A stretch of DNA of 64,000 nt from the NCBI GenBank assembly GCA_028023455.1, contig JAQFVV010006270.1, forward strand, positions 5,172,834 to 5,236,833. The letters are read 5' to 3'. The notes beneath the pieces were generated by a model that worked only from the letters and a program-made list of their open reading frames with translations, did not search any database and was not told the origin of the DNA. This document shows, in pieces, positions 23,401 through 35,485 of this stretch. A program made the position numbers and the translations under genes. Source of the DNA: Epiperipatus broadwayi (lineage: Eukaryota; Onychophora; Udeonychophora; Euonychophora; Peripatidae). How positions within the stretch are numbered: the stretch's first letter is position 1; every line of letters starts with the position of its first letter.

Positions 23401-26400
23401 ATAATTACATTAAGTTTAGTACAGACAATATACATATATTTAAATATTATATATATATATAATACATTTTTTAAACCATATACAAGTATGATTACACTGA
23501 AAATCATTCAGCACAGATTGAAGCTTTGCAGGAAAAAACATTTTCAAATAACCAAGTTAGTTTTAGAAAAGGTCAAGAATCAAGAGAGATCATTGCTTGT
23601 AACATAACTGAAAAGCCAAGAATAACATAAAGGCATATAACTTTTACTATCTATTACAACGTCTTCAATTCAAAATTAAAACTTTGCTTATTTATCTCAG
23701 TATTTATCTAAATAAAAATAATTAAAACCGGTAAATAATTAAAATTAGTGAAGAAAGAAAATAAAATAAATTATTTGATTTTATACTTTTCTCTCTCGTT
23801 TATAATTCTTAACAAATTGTAATAATATTCACATTATTATTAAAACAGTGTTATCACTTAAAAATACATTAATGTCTAATATTATAAAAAAACATGTGGA
23901 GGAAAATGAAATTATTGTTTCCCACTTAATTAATATAGTCTAAATTTAAGAAGCTTGTAATATTGGCATGAACAGAGTTGGTCACTGTCCACAATATTAC
24001 AATACGCCACCCTTAAAATGATGCAATATATATCATTTCTCATTATTTCAACATTATATTTTAATGGTCTCCCTATTACTGGTACTATCCAAAATTACAG
24101 GAATATTCAGGAAAGTATTCTAACCTATGCATCATTGGTAATCTTTCATTCACACTGTTGATAGGGTGGTAATAATCTGTTCAGATTGTATCTACTTACT
24201 GAACTACTCTTAATCCTTCTTCTTATCCAGACTTTCTTCCAAGGATTATGTTTACTAATTCTTTTAACAGTTCTATTTTTTATGCTAATTTTATCTCTCA
24301 TTTTTGGGAATCTCTTATTTTAAAAATGAAAAAGCCAAAATCTGTTTTTCTTAATTCTCTTTGGGTTTGTTGTCTTATCGTTTTTATTATTTGTTCAAAG
24401 TGCTTCTTTTGACAACATACATAATCGTCTGATTTATCATATGTCATATATTATTTTTACCAATTTTTAATGTTTGACTATTTGTCATAGACCCAACAGT
24501 CAATAGCAAGTGAGATACGTTGCTTTGAAACAACTGAATATAGGTCTTTCTCATATCTAATAAGTATCTTTCTTCATGCTGTACTTTTCCTAATATTTGT
24601 TTATCTTTTGGGCTGTCATCTCAGTTCCTTCTTTTCATTCTTTATTATTTTGATTCATTATTTCTATATCCTTTTGTTTCTTTTTCTATATTTTCATCCA
24701 ATTGTTTTTGTTCATTTGTCTTTTGGTATAATACCTGTGTTTCAGCTATAATCTGATCTGTTATTTCAATTTCCTCTTGCATTACATTCTGCAAATAATA
24801 TATAATTTATTCTGTTTTGTTATTCTATTTCTTCTTTCTCTTCATTATTTGGATTATATTATGATTATTTTCATAAACATTCTCTTTATTTTTGCTATTT
24901 TCTTTAGCATATCTACTTTGAATTTCTTCTAATCTCTTTCTATTTTCCTCTTCTCATTGCTGATTATTCTTCCATTTCTTTACACATTTACAATAATTGG
25001 ATTTATATGGCTATGTTTTCTGTTCTGTGGACACTTTCAATTGAGTGCCAATTTTTTTTTTATTATGTTCTTTTTCTATCTTTTAAAGATTTTGTACTTG
25101 TTAATATATGAGCATATATCTGATCACTTTTAAACTTTAAAAAACTGTGTTACACACAAAAAATACAAATGTAAACTTTTTAAAATAATATTTTATAACT
25201 AAGCTTCATGTCATATCTCCTTTTATGCAACTCTTCACTATTACCCAATGCTACTAATATTATTACTTCTTATCTGCCTTTCTTTAAATCTGTCTGTCTC
25301 AATATTTGACAATACTTTCTAATTTACTTCATTCCCCTTGCTTTATTCACCAATTCTATTCTGTTCACATGCATGTGACAGATTTGTTATTTACCATTAT
25401 ATTTTTTATTTTTTAGTAGTTATGCATATATATGACAAAATTCATATAAGCCATTGTCAAAACCTTTTCCAGAGATATGGCCAGCATCTTATAGCAAAAA
25501 AGTGCAAAATTATATCTGAAACCATGGAATAGATACAGAATTCAGTCACTGGACTATAAATACACAATGCAGCTTGAATACCTGAAAATGCATTTACTAC
25601 AGACAGTAAAATATATTCACATCCAAAAATAGAAGTTCCACTTCTTTGAGTCTTAGGGACTGAGAATTACAAAATTTCTAAACTATGCTTTGCTCTTTTG
25701 ATTCTTAGAAACTGGTTAATACAAAACCTTAAACTTATGCCTTGTTCATTTTTTATGAGATTTAGAGTCTGGGGATCATGGAAGGATTAACCAAAAATGT
25801 TACAACTTGATAATGGATTGTTATGGTGTTGAGATAGAACACACCATAAAATTGCACGAAAACATTGCATCCTCAAGCCAATGACAAAATTTCCTATTTT
25901 TCACCTGCACTAAAAGTAATGTTAAGCAATCTCCAACAGCCAAACATTCAATCCAATCTCCAAAAATCATGCTTTGATTTTCTATCCAGCTTTACATATA
26001 TACTCTCTTCAAATATATAATACATTGACATCATTAATTTTTATTTATTTTTAGTTAGCTATTTTGTATTAATAGCTTTTGGGAACAGTTGTGCCGCAAA
26101 CGCACTTGTGCTTGAATCATTAATATTTATAATTTATAATCATAATTTACTCACCATCCATTTTCTTGTCATATTTTTCATAGTAAATACATTTTTAAAA
26201 ATTAATTATGCATCAAAATACAGAGCTTTATTTACCTAGGTGTAACCACAAAAATTTGATTGTCATCAAGATTCACATTGGCCATCATTTGTAATGGTAT
26301 GGTAAAGAGGGATGACATGAGAAGTTGGTCATTTCTAATGGTATGGAACATAAATGGGTCAAATGGAAACCATGGAAAAACATCCTCATCCCAAAATAAT

Positions 26401-28463
26401 TATCAAAATATATGAGCATGAATATATAAGGATAAAGATATCTAAGGATTAAATATATAATGAGCATGACAAAAAATAAGACTATCAGGGTACTTATGCT
26501 ATTAACAATAAGTTATAATATCACCAGCGATAATATTAATAAACTCATCAACAATCATCAATGAACAGACACTCTTGTGATTAGATTTAAAAGAGATTCA
26601 TTCTATAAAACAGGCTACTTATTTAGCCACTTTCAAATTTAGGGCAGAATGTAACACAATATTTGAATGCACATACATAAGTGCTAATCTATCACTCTAA
26701 TAAAAAATAATGTTGGGATAATGATATATACTGATCATCATCTATGTTCTGGTCACATGGTATCATTAGTTTACCAGATAACTGTAGAAATAAAAAAAAT
26801 TATAAAATTCAGTAAATAGACTTTAAAGATATTTTGTATTATCCAAAAAATTGTCTGGATGTCCAAACACTAATATAAATCTTTACATTCATATAATTAA
26901 TCATTATGTTCTCTAAAGCTAGTTCAAGATCATAAGATTCTAGGAACTGTAACTGTGAACAAGAGAAATATAATTATAACACCTAATTCTTTTTTAAATA
27001 ATTTTACTGGAATAATTCAAAAGTTCCTAAAACACTAAACTATAGTAAAATTAAATCACACTCACTGCCAATTCATGGAACAGATAGCTGGAGGAATAAA
27101 GACATTAACCCTAGAATCTTTCTTAACAATTAGTTAATAAATTAATTAATTAATAAATTTATAAAAAATTAAAATGACATCATAATGTAATAATTCAAAC
27201 TTATATATTTTATCAAAAATATAATTTTATATAGAACTTATGATTAACCAGTTGATTTTCATGTTTTTCACCAATTACATTAATCAACATTTACTTTCAT
27301 AAAGTCATTTTCTATTCAAAAACTAAGGTTGAAAAACAACTTTTCACAATCTAAAATAAAAAAATTTAAATTAGATTACCCCCTTGTATAATTTTGGAGA
27401 AAAATAAATGAATAAAAAAACCATGTTTCATAATAAAATGTTAAATTAATAAAATTATTCATGCTTATAAATTATTATTTTATAATTTTTATTATCTATA
27501 GATGAAGATAATGTGCATATCAAATATTTTTGCCCTGGTTTTGTTTTTGTTTTGAGTTTTTCTTTGGCAGTTGCAATTTACAATTTCCATGTATGTTTTC
27601 TTCTTGAAGGTTTTTTTTTATTCTAGGCTAATATACCCAATAAATATTTCTCTATTTTGCAATAAAATATTTTCAGGCTAAGACACAAAAAGAATTTATC
27701 CATTTTTTTTATTTCTAATAATTGTTCAAGTCAATTCTTGTTACAGATTATTTCAGGGTATGCTTCTTTTTATATTTGTTTCTGGTGAAGTAGGTTACAT
27801 GGAGTTAAAATGATATTTAGCTTTTAGCTAAACTTAGCACATAACTAATCTTCTGTATCTGTTTAATAGCTGAGTTAAAATGAGTGCTATTTCTCTCAAC
27901 AGCTGGACCATGACTCTTCTGTTGTCTTCTTCAGCAGCTAGATTAAGACTAATCTCTTCTTATAAGACTCTGATGTCAACTAATTTACTCTCTCCTATTG
28001 TACTTTTTTGAAATAATTCTGTTTCCAATCAATCACTATTTTATCTCCTATATAACCAAATTAAACACTGATCTATTAAGTTTATTTTTATAATAAAATA
28101 TTATTCATTTTTTCTCTTTTTTATTACAAAACAAGTCAAATAAATATTCTCTAATGTCAAAATAAGTCTTTTAATTACATTGATTTGATATCACTTCTTA
28201 TTGTCTTAGAAAGAGATAAAGTGAAAAAAACAACTCTAATCAATTAAACCAATTTATCAAAAATGTTAAAATGATTTTTCTTTTATTTTAAAACTTTATT
28301 TGTTTATCTCTGTAATTATTGTCTTTTGAAAGTTAAAATTAACACTTTACTTAGTTACCTTAAATAATCTTACATTTGGGCAGAAAATCTTACATACATT
28401 ACACCATTCATAATAATAATCATTATTATAATTACTTAATGATACAATTTATAATCTATTTAC
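23401..28463. other. AT-rich intronic sequence
   Basis: No gene recognised. From about 24200 to 25100 the plus strand is strikingly rich in T and C, so the minus strand is purine-rich. A short minus-strand frame near 24660-24790 reads ...EEIEITDQIIAETQVLYQK... and is Glu/Gln/Lys-rich. It may be a decayed coiled-coil frame but has stops and no family match. The rest is low-complexity AT sequence. Confidence 0.45.
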
Positions 28464-28577
28464 CTCATTACTCCTGTTAATATCAAATTGTTTTAGTTTA
28501 GAAATAACTGGCCATATCAAATTAAAAATTTTATCATTTCCTTCAATAACTGCATGCATCAAGCAATCATTGCCATC
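28464..28577 (-). CDS. Ankyrin-repeat exon (second of three seen)
   Basis: A 114-bp exon on the minus strand, with AAG before it (28580-28578) and GTA after it (28463-28461). It codes 38 residues beginning DGNDCLMHAVIEGNDKIFN and ending DINRSNE, phase 0 at both borders. DG...LMHAV.EGN is the start of an ankyrin repeat; the second half is five residues longer than the 33-residue consensus, which is common for loop-variant repeats. It joins in frame to the exons at 50.5 and 12.8 kb. No disruption. Protein identity not determined. Confidence 0.8.
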
Positions 28578-28789
28578 CTTAAAAAATAATATATACATAT
28601 TATATAAGTATTAATACACCTACAATATATATATATTTAAATACATATATTTAAATACAAACTTAAAAGCAAGCTATGAAATTTATGACTTGTTTTATTA
28701 ATTTTATATATATATATATATTGTGTGTGTGTTTATTGTGCATAAGATATAGTTATAAGGTTTTTCCTGAGTTGACAAAACGTATTGTA

Positions 28790-29420
28790 TTTATTACATC
28801 ATCATAACTTTCAATCATCATCAATCCAGCACAGGATAAAGGTCTTTCAAAATTTAATTTAGTTTCCTTAATCCATAGCCTCTTCTCAATTTCACTTCAA
28901 CAAACTTCTTTACCATTCCTAGTTCTTTTAGGATCTCAAGAGTCATTATAAGACTTTGATGTCCATTTATGATCCATTGCCTCTTCTGTATTTCATCCAT
29001 TCATCTCGTGGTCTTTTCCTAGATCTTTTAGCATCACTTAAGATTCACTATTAAGACTCTAATGTCCAACTATTATCTCTTCTATCAACATGACCAGTTC
29101 AGTGCCACATCACTCTCTCAATTCTTTCAATAAAGTCAATTATTTTTGTTTGTTCTTTTATCTACATATTTCACTTTTAATCCCTTCTTATTACTTCCAC
29201 ATAATCTCTCCTTAATATGCCGAGAGATCTGAAGTCTTTCTATTGATCTTCTGTTAAGTTTACAAAATTCACATTCATAAATAAAAACTGGTATTTGTTG
29301 TTGTTAATTGCTTCTAATTCACGACTATCAATCTTTATTATCTTCTTTTGAAAAAATCTGTAACATATTAGTCTTTTTTAGTATTTAATTTGAGTCTTAT
29401 TTTCATTTAATAACTCTTGC
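28790..29420 (-). pseudogene. RTE-like LINE 3' end, decayed
   Basis: Minus-strand pieces match the C-terminal segment of RTE-type reverse transcriptase proteins: RRSIERLQISRHIKERL, then DFIERIERV.WHWTGHVDRRD across a frameshift, then a K/R-rich RPR.EWMK segment. The low-coordinate end (28795-28835) has repeated ATGATG on the minus strand, the usual RTE 3' terminus. An internal segment around 28920-29060 is duplicated (two copies of a block ending AGACTYTRATGTCCA). Non-functional. The clade is inferred from the C-terminal pattern only. Confidence 0.65.
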
Positions 29421-29559
29421 AAAGTTTCCTGAAGCTCTGAAGCTTTATTTGCAAAAATGTATTAAAAAACTAATAACAAACTATAAGTAGACATTAAAAT
29501 AGAATATGTTTATTTATAAAAATATTAGTCAAAAAGTAAGTGTTAATAACAGTATACGA

Positions 29560-30052
29560 TCTGAAGTGATTCACTATGGTTTCTCCTTTCTTGGCATAAG
29601 GAATCTCTCAGTCACTATGCCCAGAAAAACCTGCTAGCCACCTTCCCTTCCCTTTCCCCACCTTAAATTTTTCCCATATTCTTCTCTGTTGGGCTCCATC
29701 TCATTCCCACAACATTATTTTTGTCCACTCTATGATCTTTATATCTAAATTCCCGTTATTTTTTCCCAAACTCAGCATAAAAACCAAGAACCCACTTTCT
29801 GTATAATCATTTTGTTTATATTTATTCTCCAACTGCATTATTTGCACACTTTCTGCTTGTGCATTTGCATTCAATTAATAGATCCCTAATATTTTCTGTC
29901 TTCATTTCATAACTTGCAGACTAAATCACCCACATTTCAACATTTATATATATATATATATCCTTGTGCTAATGACCTTGTTTGGATCTAAAATAGTAAA
30001 CTACTTACCTTGCTATTATCATAAATTAACTTCCACCCAATATTCCGTTTAC

Positions 30053-30099
<47 letters not shown>

Positions 30100-30925
30100 C
30101 ATTCTCTTTACTCTCCTTACTAGTTCTCCATCTCTCCAATTCCCTATTGTTTATTAATGCATCTATTCTTATATCCCATTTCTTGTCACTATAACACTCA
30201 ACAATTCTCTTAACACAATCATCCCATATTTTGTATAAGTATACTGACATAAAGTCTTTATCCAAATATTCTGCATACCATACTACCTTTCTCACTCCTC
30301 TTGTTACTTGTCCTTTACTCCTAATCGAATTAAATACTATTTTGAATATTCTCTTATCCATAATTTGCAATCTATCAAACATTTTAATTTTGCATTTTGC
30401 ATCTCTCATATAAAAACTTGACCATCCCATTTCTCCTTGAATTGCCTCCTTTGCAATCACACATCTGCATTTAATGCATCTATTTTTTCTAAGTAATCTA
30501 ACACCCCTTTACTAATACATAGTGTATTTTAGCATAAGTTAATCCTGCTACTGCTACTCCCTTCTATACAATACTAGCTACATTATATTTATTAAAACTT
30601 TATTATATGAAAATAATTTCTTTATCAGTCCCTGTCTTTTCATCACTTCATTTATCATTTTTTTCTCCCAATCATCCACTCAACTTCTCAGATTACTTAA
30701 GATGATTCTCAAATAGTTATACTTATTCACTACATTTAACTTTATACCTCCCAATAAAAAAAATTTGTCTTCTCTTTCCCCAACATTTATCATCATTACT
30801 TTTGATTTTACTCCACTAAATTTAATCCCAATTTCTTTACCCACACACTTTCAGCATAACTTCTGTATCTTCCCTACTTTCTGAACACAAGAACATATCA
30901 TAAGCAAATAAAAGACCTAATAATA
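29560..30925 (-). pseudogene. LINE-A copy 1: C-terminal part
   Basis: Minus strand, decayed. It starts downstream of an HH1 insertion with GLLFAYDMFLC, the RT catalytic box in which the usual FADD is changed to FAYD. It then shows the segment matching KEAIQGEMGWSSFYMRDAK (open at 30026-30460) and a region aligning with the Cys/His motif of copy 2. A (TA)n run at 30055-30096 has expanded within it. The 3' end is near 29560. Confidence 0.75.
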
Positions 30926-30929
30926 TATA

Positions 30930-31575
30930 TATACTTAAAACAGGAAAAACTCACTATATGTATGCCACACACAGCAAGCTAGAGTAATCAATGGATGCCA
31001 GAAGGCTTGTGCATAAAATCCCCATCTAACTTGCTGTGTGTGGCATATGTATAGTGAGTTTTGCCTGTTCTAACAACAGTTATATGCAAGCATAAGAGGT
31101 AGTTGTCATGTGATGTTTATTGGCTTAAAACCAATTCTGCCTAATAGGATAGTTGTGGCTATGGTTATTAAAGAACCAAAGACACCAAAATGTATGGGTA
31201 CTGAACTGGGTTCAGACCCATATGACTATATAAGCTAATGGGGTTGGATTGAAAACATTAAGGTGTTTTCAGTTTAAGACTCATAGTTTTGTAGTTAAAT
31301 GGAGATAAAAGGTGGTTGCTGGAGGGTTGCATTAGATCCTAAGATCTAGATGCAGTGCTCTCAGATCCAAAGCTCCTCACTGTGGCCACAAGCCAGAAAC
31401 TAGTTTGGGGATATTGAATGAGCAGGCACTAGATGGGGATTTTATGCACAAGCCTTCTGGAATCCATTGATTACTCTAGCTTGTTGTGTGTGGCAATATA
31501 TATAGTGAGTTTTGCCTGTTTTAACAACAGTTATACCCAAGCATAAGAGGTGGTGGTCATGTGATGTTTATTGGC

Positions 31576-31640
<65 letters not shown>

Positions 31641-31660
31641 TTCCTTGCCATTCATTAATG
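30930..31660 (+). mobile_element. HH1 element with full tandem monomer
   Basis: The insertion splits the RT domain of LINE-A copy 1. It begins with an inverted piece (30936-31020). A monomer end follows on the plus strand (31022-31128, ending CATGTGATGTTTATTGGCTTAA), then a full monomer ending with the same sequence at 31558-31579. The period is 451 bp. The right flank is a long (TA)n run (31580-31640). This is the same architecture as the HH2 locus at 9.4 kb. Confidence 0.85.
31364..31423 (+). ncRNA. Hammerhead relic (HH1)
   Basis: It keeps AUCCAA and CUCCUCA on the 5' side and CCAGAAACUAGUUUGGGG on the 3' side. The first core box has lost bases (CUGUGG in place of CUGAUGAAGG). GAAA and stem I are intact. 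Predicted inactive. Confidence 0.7.
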
Positions 31661-32756
31661 GTATTTCTACCCTGCTTCTTAGTCTTTGTATTGCTCTCTT
31701 CATTTCTTTAAATATAATAAAAACAAAATTGCTGATCTAAGGCATCCTTGCCTGAGCCCCACTCCACTTTTAACTCTAACTGAATCTATATTTTTTAATT
31801 GATAAGTATAGTAATTATTTTTATATAAACTCTTAATAAGATCCACTAAAGCTCCATTTATTTCCAACTTTACTAAATAGACCCATAATGTATTTCTATT
31901 TACTCTATCATATTCCTTCTCTATATCTATAAAGACCATGTATAACTGTCTGCCTGTATTCCTACTTATATCTATAAGTTGTGTGATTACAAATAAACTA
32001 TTTCCTATATGCTTATTTGAACGAAAACTTCCTTGCATCTTTTCCACCATATTATTTTTTTTCATCCATTTTGTACCCTTCCAGACATCATATATGCAAA
32101 AACTTTATATAACACTGATGTTACCACTATCACTCTATAATTGTTTAACTTTATATGATCCTTATCATTTCCTTTAAATAGTAGCCTTACTCTTGTATTA
32201 TTCCAACTGTCCAGAAATTCTTTCTGTGCTATTTCATTAAAACATGATAATAGATTTAATTTTGTTCTATTTCCTAAATTCATTACCATCTCTGCTACCC
32301 ATTCATCTAAGTTTGTTGTCTTTCCCCTTTTCAATTTCTTCTCTGCCTCATTCAATTCATATTCTGTAAACCTAGTATTTCCATTGCTATATGCTTTCAT
32401 GTTTGTTATCACTCTGTCATTTACATCTAACATTTTTTCTATACCCATTACATACTTATTTAAGATTGTCTCTAATTCTTCTCTAGAGCTACATTCTTTT
32501 TCCTTGTCATCTAGTAATACAATTTTTCTTTCCCCTACATTCCTTCTTTTAATATATTTCCAAAATGTTTTACTCCCATCTTGTCCACTTTATTAACAAC
32601 CTCAATAATTTACTATTTCATTTTATTCTCTTTATATAATTATCTACTTTAGCCAACTTCTTTTTTAAAAATATTTTTCCCATTTATTATTAACATCTTT
32701 TTCATTTTCTTTGCTTTTAATAGTACATTTATATTCTCTTTTTTTTCCATATGTCA
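31641..32756 (-). pseudogene. LINE-A copy 1: reverse transcriptase part
   Basis: Minus strand, in several frames. It carries ELNEAEKKLKRGKTTNLDEW, NNYRVIVVTSVLYKVF (32062-32448) and MQGSFRSNKHIGNSLFVITQL, VFIDIEKEYDRVNR and SGVGLRQGC (31700-32065). These are RT fingers and palm motifs in correct order, including the first catalytic Asp. Compared with copy 2, GLRQGCPMSP has become GLRQGCLRSA. Non-functional. Confidence 0.85.
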
Positions 32757-32842
32757 TAGCATCGGCCAGGAAGTGAACCTGCAACAACCATCTGCAACCA
32801 ACTGCTTGCTTGCAAGGTGGTTGCACTGAGCTCTGTATGTTT
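32757..32842 (-). mobile_element. tRNA-like SINE inserted in LINE-A copy 1
   Basis: About 86 bp absent from the matching site of LINE-A copy 2 (near 62740). On the minus strand it has GGTTCACTTCC, a good B box, and an upstream GAGCTCAGTGCAACC region in A-box position. No long A tail is visible. A tRNA-derived SINE or retro-tRNA is the likeliest reading. Confidence 0.5.
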
Positions 32843-33960
32843 TTTTCTCTTTTACATTTTTACTAATTCTCATTTTTCTATTACTTTTATTCTTCTGAAT
32901 ATTCCCACTTAAAATCCTATTTTCCACTTTTTCTACTTCACCACACCAGTCCTTTTATTCATCCCCAACAAACCCTTCTATGATTTCTTCTACTTTTATT
33001 TTATATTCCTCTAACCTATTTTTATCAGTCATTCTCCATCCACATCTCTACTTTTATTACTATTTTCTATCACCATTACTGACCATTTTTATTATTAAAA
33101 AATTATGATCACTATTACATACTCTCTCATTATCAAACACTTTAATTTTCCATATTTTAATCATTCTCTCTTTCTCTACTAATACATAATCTATTGTGTA
33201 AAATATATTATTTCTAGATTATATGTATTGTCCATCATAAATATTTGATAAATTTCCAATGCTCAAATTCACTCTCTGACAAAAAAGTTTCAAAAACTGT
33301 CCATTCTTGTTACTCACATCATCAATTTCTTCAATGTGCCCATTCATATCCTCTATAACTATTATTTTCTTCCTCTTTTTTATGAAATCCTGTATATCCT
33401 TAACTAAAAAACAAACAAACACCACCCATATAATAACCTTTTTCCTAAAAAAAAAAAAGACAAGAAGGTTTAAAAAACCCCCACTTATTCCACCCCCCCC
33501 AAAATCCCCCCACCAGTTTTTGCTTGTGCCTTCATCAGTGAGATAGTGATCATGTGATATCCTTAACTACACATGTTGCTGTTCCATTCCATTATAGTTT
33601 GACTATATTCAGTGCCTATATACACTATAGCCACCATCCATTCTTGTTTTCTTAATCTTGTCTCAAACGTGCGTAAATGTTCTTGACACTTAACAGTATT
33701 TAAATATTTTTTGATATCATTACCCCCCTTTTTCATTTTCAATTTATACCCTGCCTTACCAAGTCTTCCAGTATAGGCTTTTTTTCTCTTAGATGTGTTT
33801 CCACTATTTCTAATACCTCAAGCTCTTCATTTTTAATTGCTCTGTTTAATTCCTACCACTTGTCTGGTCTCCTATCACCTTGCATATTTAAATATCCAAT
33901 TTTAACAATTTCTTTTTTTCTTACTACCTTTTTATAAATTCTTTTAACTCTTTTTTCTCT
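32843..33960 (-). pseudogene. LINE-A copy 1: endonuclease part
   Basis: Minus strand, broken. It starts near 33930 with GYLNMQGDRRPDKW, the N-terminal motif of AP-type endonuclease, followed by LEVLEIVETHLREKK (Glu of the active site). It continues with VAIVYIGTEYSQTIMEW, IVIEDMNGHIEEIDDV and QFLKLFCQRVNLSIGNLSN (33219-33425). An HH1-derived insertion splits it at 33407-33556. Frames change several times. Confidence 0.8.
33407..33556 (-). mobile_element. HH1-derived insertion with odd low-complexity core
   Basis: Flanked by a 13-bp duplication, ATATCCTTAACTA, at 33394-33406 and 33557-33569. The right end keeps HH1 sequence (TTCATCAGTGAGATAGTGATCATGTG). On the minus strand CUCACUGAUGAAGGCACAAGC is a ribozyme half with GAAA changed to AAAA. 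The middle is runs of A and C unlike any other copy, either replaced sequence or an assembly problem. Confidence 0.6.
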
Positions 33961-34178
33961 ATTACATTTGCAATTAGCTTGTTAATCATTAATTTTACAC
34001 CCATTCCCTCTCCACATCTACATTTATACCTAAATCAACTTATCTTTATTTATTTCTTACATACCATCAATTGTTTTTCTTTTTTATAATACTGTAATTT
34101 AAAACCCTACCCATCCCCCTTTTAAGTTTCCCAAATAATATGTTTTATAAATCAAACCCTTTTATAAATCAAACCCTC

Positions 34179-34605
34179 TTATGCTTCACTCCCTTGGTTT
34201 GCTAAGAGCAATCCTTCTTTACCGTATAACTCCCTCTTACTAATAAAGAAATCCCACACATTCACAAAAATAATATTATTTCTCTTACACAAACATGCCC
34301 TATCTAACATAGACCTATTGTTGAATCTTGGTAGTAATCCAGCTATTCTTAGTCTTCCTTTAATCTTATTCAAATTACTAATCAATTCTTTGTACTTATC
34401 CATTATTCTCTCTGATGGCTCTGACAAATTATTTGTCCCTACCATAACATAAATGTCTCTACTCCCTTATTTCTTTACCTTATCTGTAACATCTCTAATT
34501 CTAGTTCCAGGAAATCATACTCTTACATACATATTTCCTTTGCAATTACATCCCCACATCCTCTAATTAGTGAGCCATCCATCAATACTGTCTCATAGTT
34601 TACTT
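34179..34605 (-). pseudogene. LINE-A copy 1: SGNH esterase-like domain
   Basis: Upstream of the endonuclease on the minus strand. VLMDGSLIRGCGD (34560-34600) aligns with the GDS block of SGNH/GDSL hydrolases. VGTNNLSEPSERI at the start of the open frame (34445) matches the GTN block. YGKEGLLLANQGSE aligns with the C-terminal DGLHL block, here with Asp and His lost. Copy 2 keeps KDGLHLG at the same place. Esterase domains are known in the first ORF of some CR1/L2-type LINEs. This copy is inactive. Confidence 0.65.
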
Positions 34606-34845
34606 AGTGCCACATAGTGCAAGCCTTAGTAATCAATGGATGCAAGAAGATTTGTCCATAAAATCCTTATCTAGTTCCTATTTGTAGTCTGTAAATATTG
34701 GATGAGTAGGCACTAGGTAGGGATTTTATGCACAAATCTTCAATCCATTGATTATTAAGACTTGCACTGCCCTGTATGGAGAATTTTCTACAGTTACTAA
34801 CAGCTTGTGTAAACATAGATAATGATGATCATGTGAGGTTTTGGT
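34606..34845. mobile_element. HH1 element, short inverted form
   Basis: Two arms face each other: AGTGCAAG...GTAATCAATGGATGC on the left and TCCATTGATTATTAAGACTTGCAC on the right. The HH1 tail ...AACATAGATAATGATGATCATGTGAGG follows. The ribozyme region is reduced to its outer 3' strand (ATTGGATGAGTAGGC). It lies at the broken 5' end of LINE-A copy 1. Confidence 0.75.
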
Positions 34846-35263
34846 ATTTTTAAAAAAATTGTTTAAAGATGCAAAAGTTATCTACTGTAAAATTAATACT
34901 ATACATAATGCATATGGTACTGAAATAGACTTAAAGAAGTTTTAATTCAGTCTTAAAGATTCAACTATAGTGTACTAGCATTTTTCCATGGTGTAGCAGT
35001 GAGGGAGAATGCATTACTCAACAGATATTTAATTGCTATTGAAAGAATTGTATATTTTATCTTCCCTTTTTACATACCCAAACATAAGTTTTATGAGTGG
35101 GTAACAGAGAAAAACATCCTTAAAATTGTTCCATTGGAACATAAATCTGTCTGTAAATAAGGCATGCAGATGCACTATCTCCACATATGACTATATAGAT
35201 CAGTCTTTATCTTATGACATGTTGAATTGCAGTAATCATCACTATCATAAAATATGGTCTCAG
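34846..35263. other. AT-rich intronic sequence, nothing recognised
   Basis: No coding or repeat structure recognised between two HH1 insertions. Confidence 0.5.
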
Positions 35264-35276
35264 CACTAATAAATGT

Positions 35277-35485
35277 CACATGATCACCATTCTTCATGCT
35301 TACACAAGCTGTTTTTCACAGAGGCTCTCAGATCCAAGGTTCCTCACTGATAAAAGCCACAAGCTAGAATCTAGTCTGGGGATATTGGATGAGTGAGCAT
35401 TGCATAGGGATTTTATGCACAAACCTTCCTGTATCCATTGATTACTGTGGATTTCATTGACTGGTGCTGCTGTATGGAAAGTTTT
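35277..35485. mobile_element. HH1 element, 209 bp
   Basis: Exact 13-bp target duplication CACTAATAAATGT at 35264-35276 and 35486-35498. One end is the HH1 tail (CACATGATCACCATTCTTCATGC, inverted). It passes CACAGAG directly into the ribozyme, the TTTTATGCACAAACC arm, and ends at TGCTGTATGGAAAGTTTT. Confidence 0.88.
35332..35390 (+). ncRNA. Hammerhead motif with two core changes (HH1)
   Basis: Complete fold: AUCCAA/UUGGAU outer and CCUCA/UGGGG inner stem I, AGC/GCU stem II, CUAGUC stem III with GUC cleavage triplet. The boxes read CUGAUAA and GAAU instead of CUGAUGA and GAAA, so it is expected to be inactive. Confidence 0.75.

Larger units (their letters stand above)
12907..28463 (-). other. 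Intron of the ankyrin gene (about 15.6 kb)
   Basis: Sequence between two in-phase ankyrin exons on the minus strand. It contains probable solo LTRs, inverted-repeat elements, old HH1/HH2 fragments and long AT-rich stretches. An unseen exon inside is possible, but I found no further ankyrin-like frame with splice sites. Confidence 0.6.

Noticed and set aside
24200-25100. Purine-rich minus strand as a long coding gene
   Set aside because: Frequent stops, no motif in order and no splice-bordered exon; could be decay or base-composition skew.
27880-27990. Possible third RTE-like remnant
   Set aside because: Only faint similarity to the 28.9-kb block; too short and diverged to support.
34179-34445. 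Stand-alone esterase gene
   Set aside because: Sits upstream of LINE-A endonuclease in the same orientation, and the same block recurs at the right edge next to LINE-A copy 2; it is part of the LINE.
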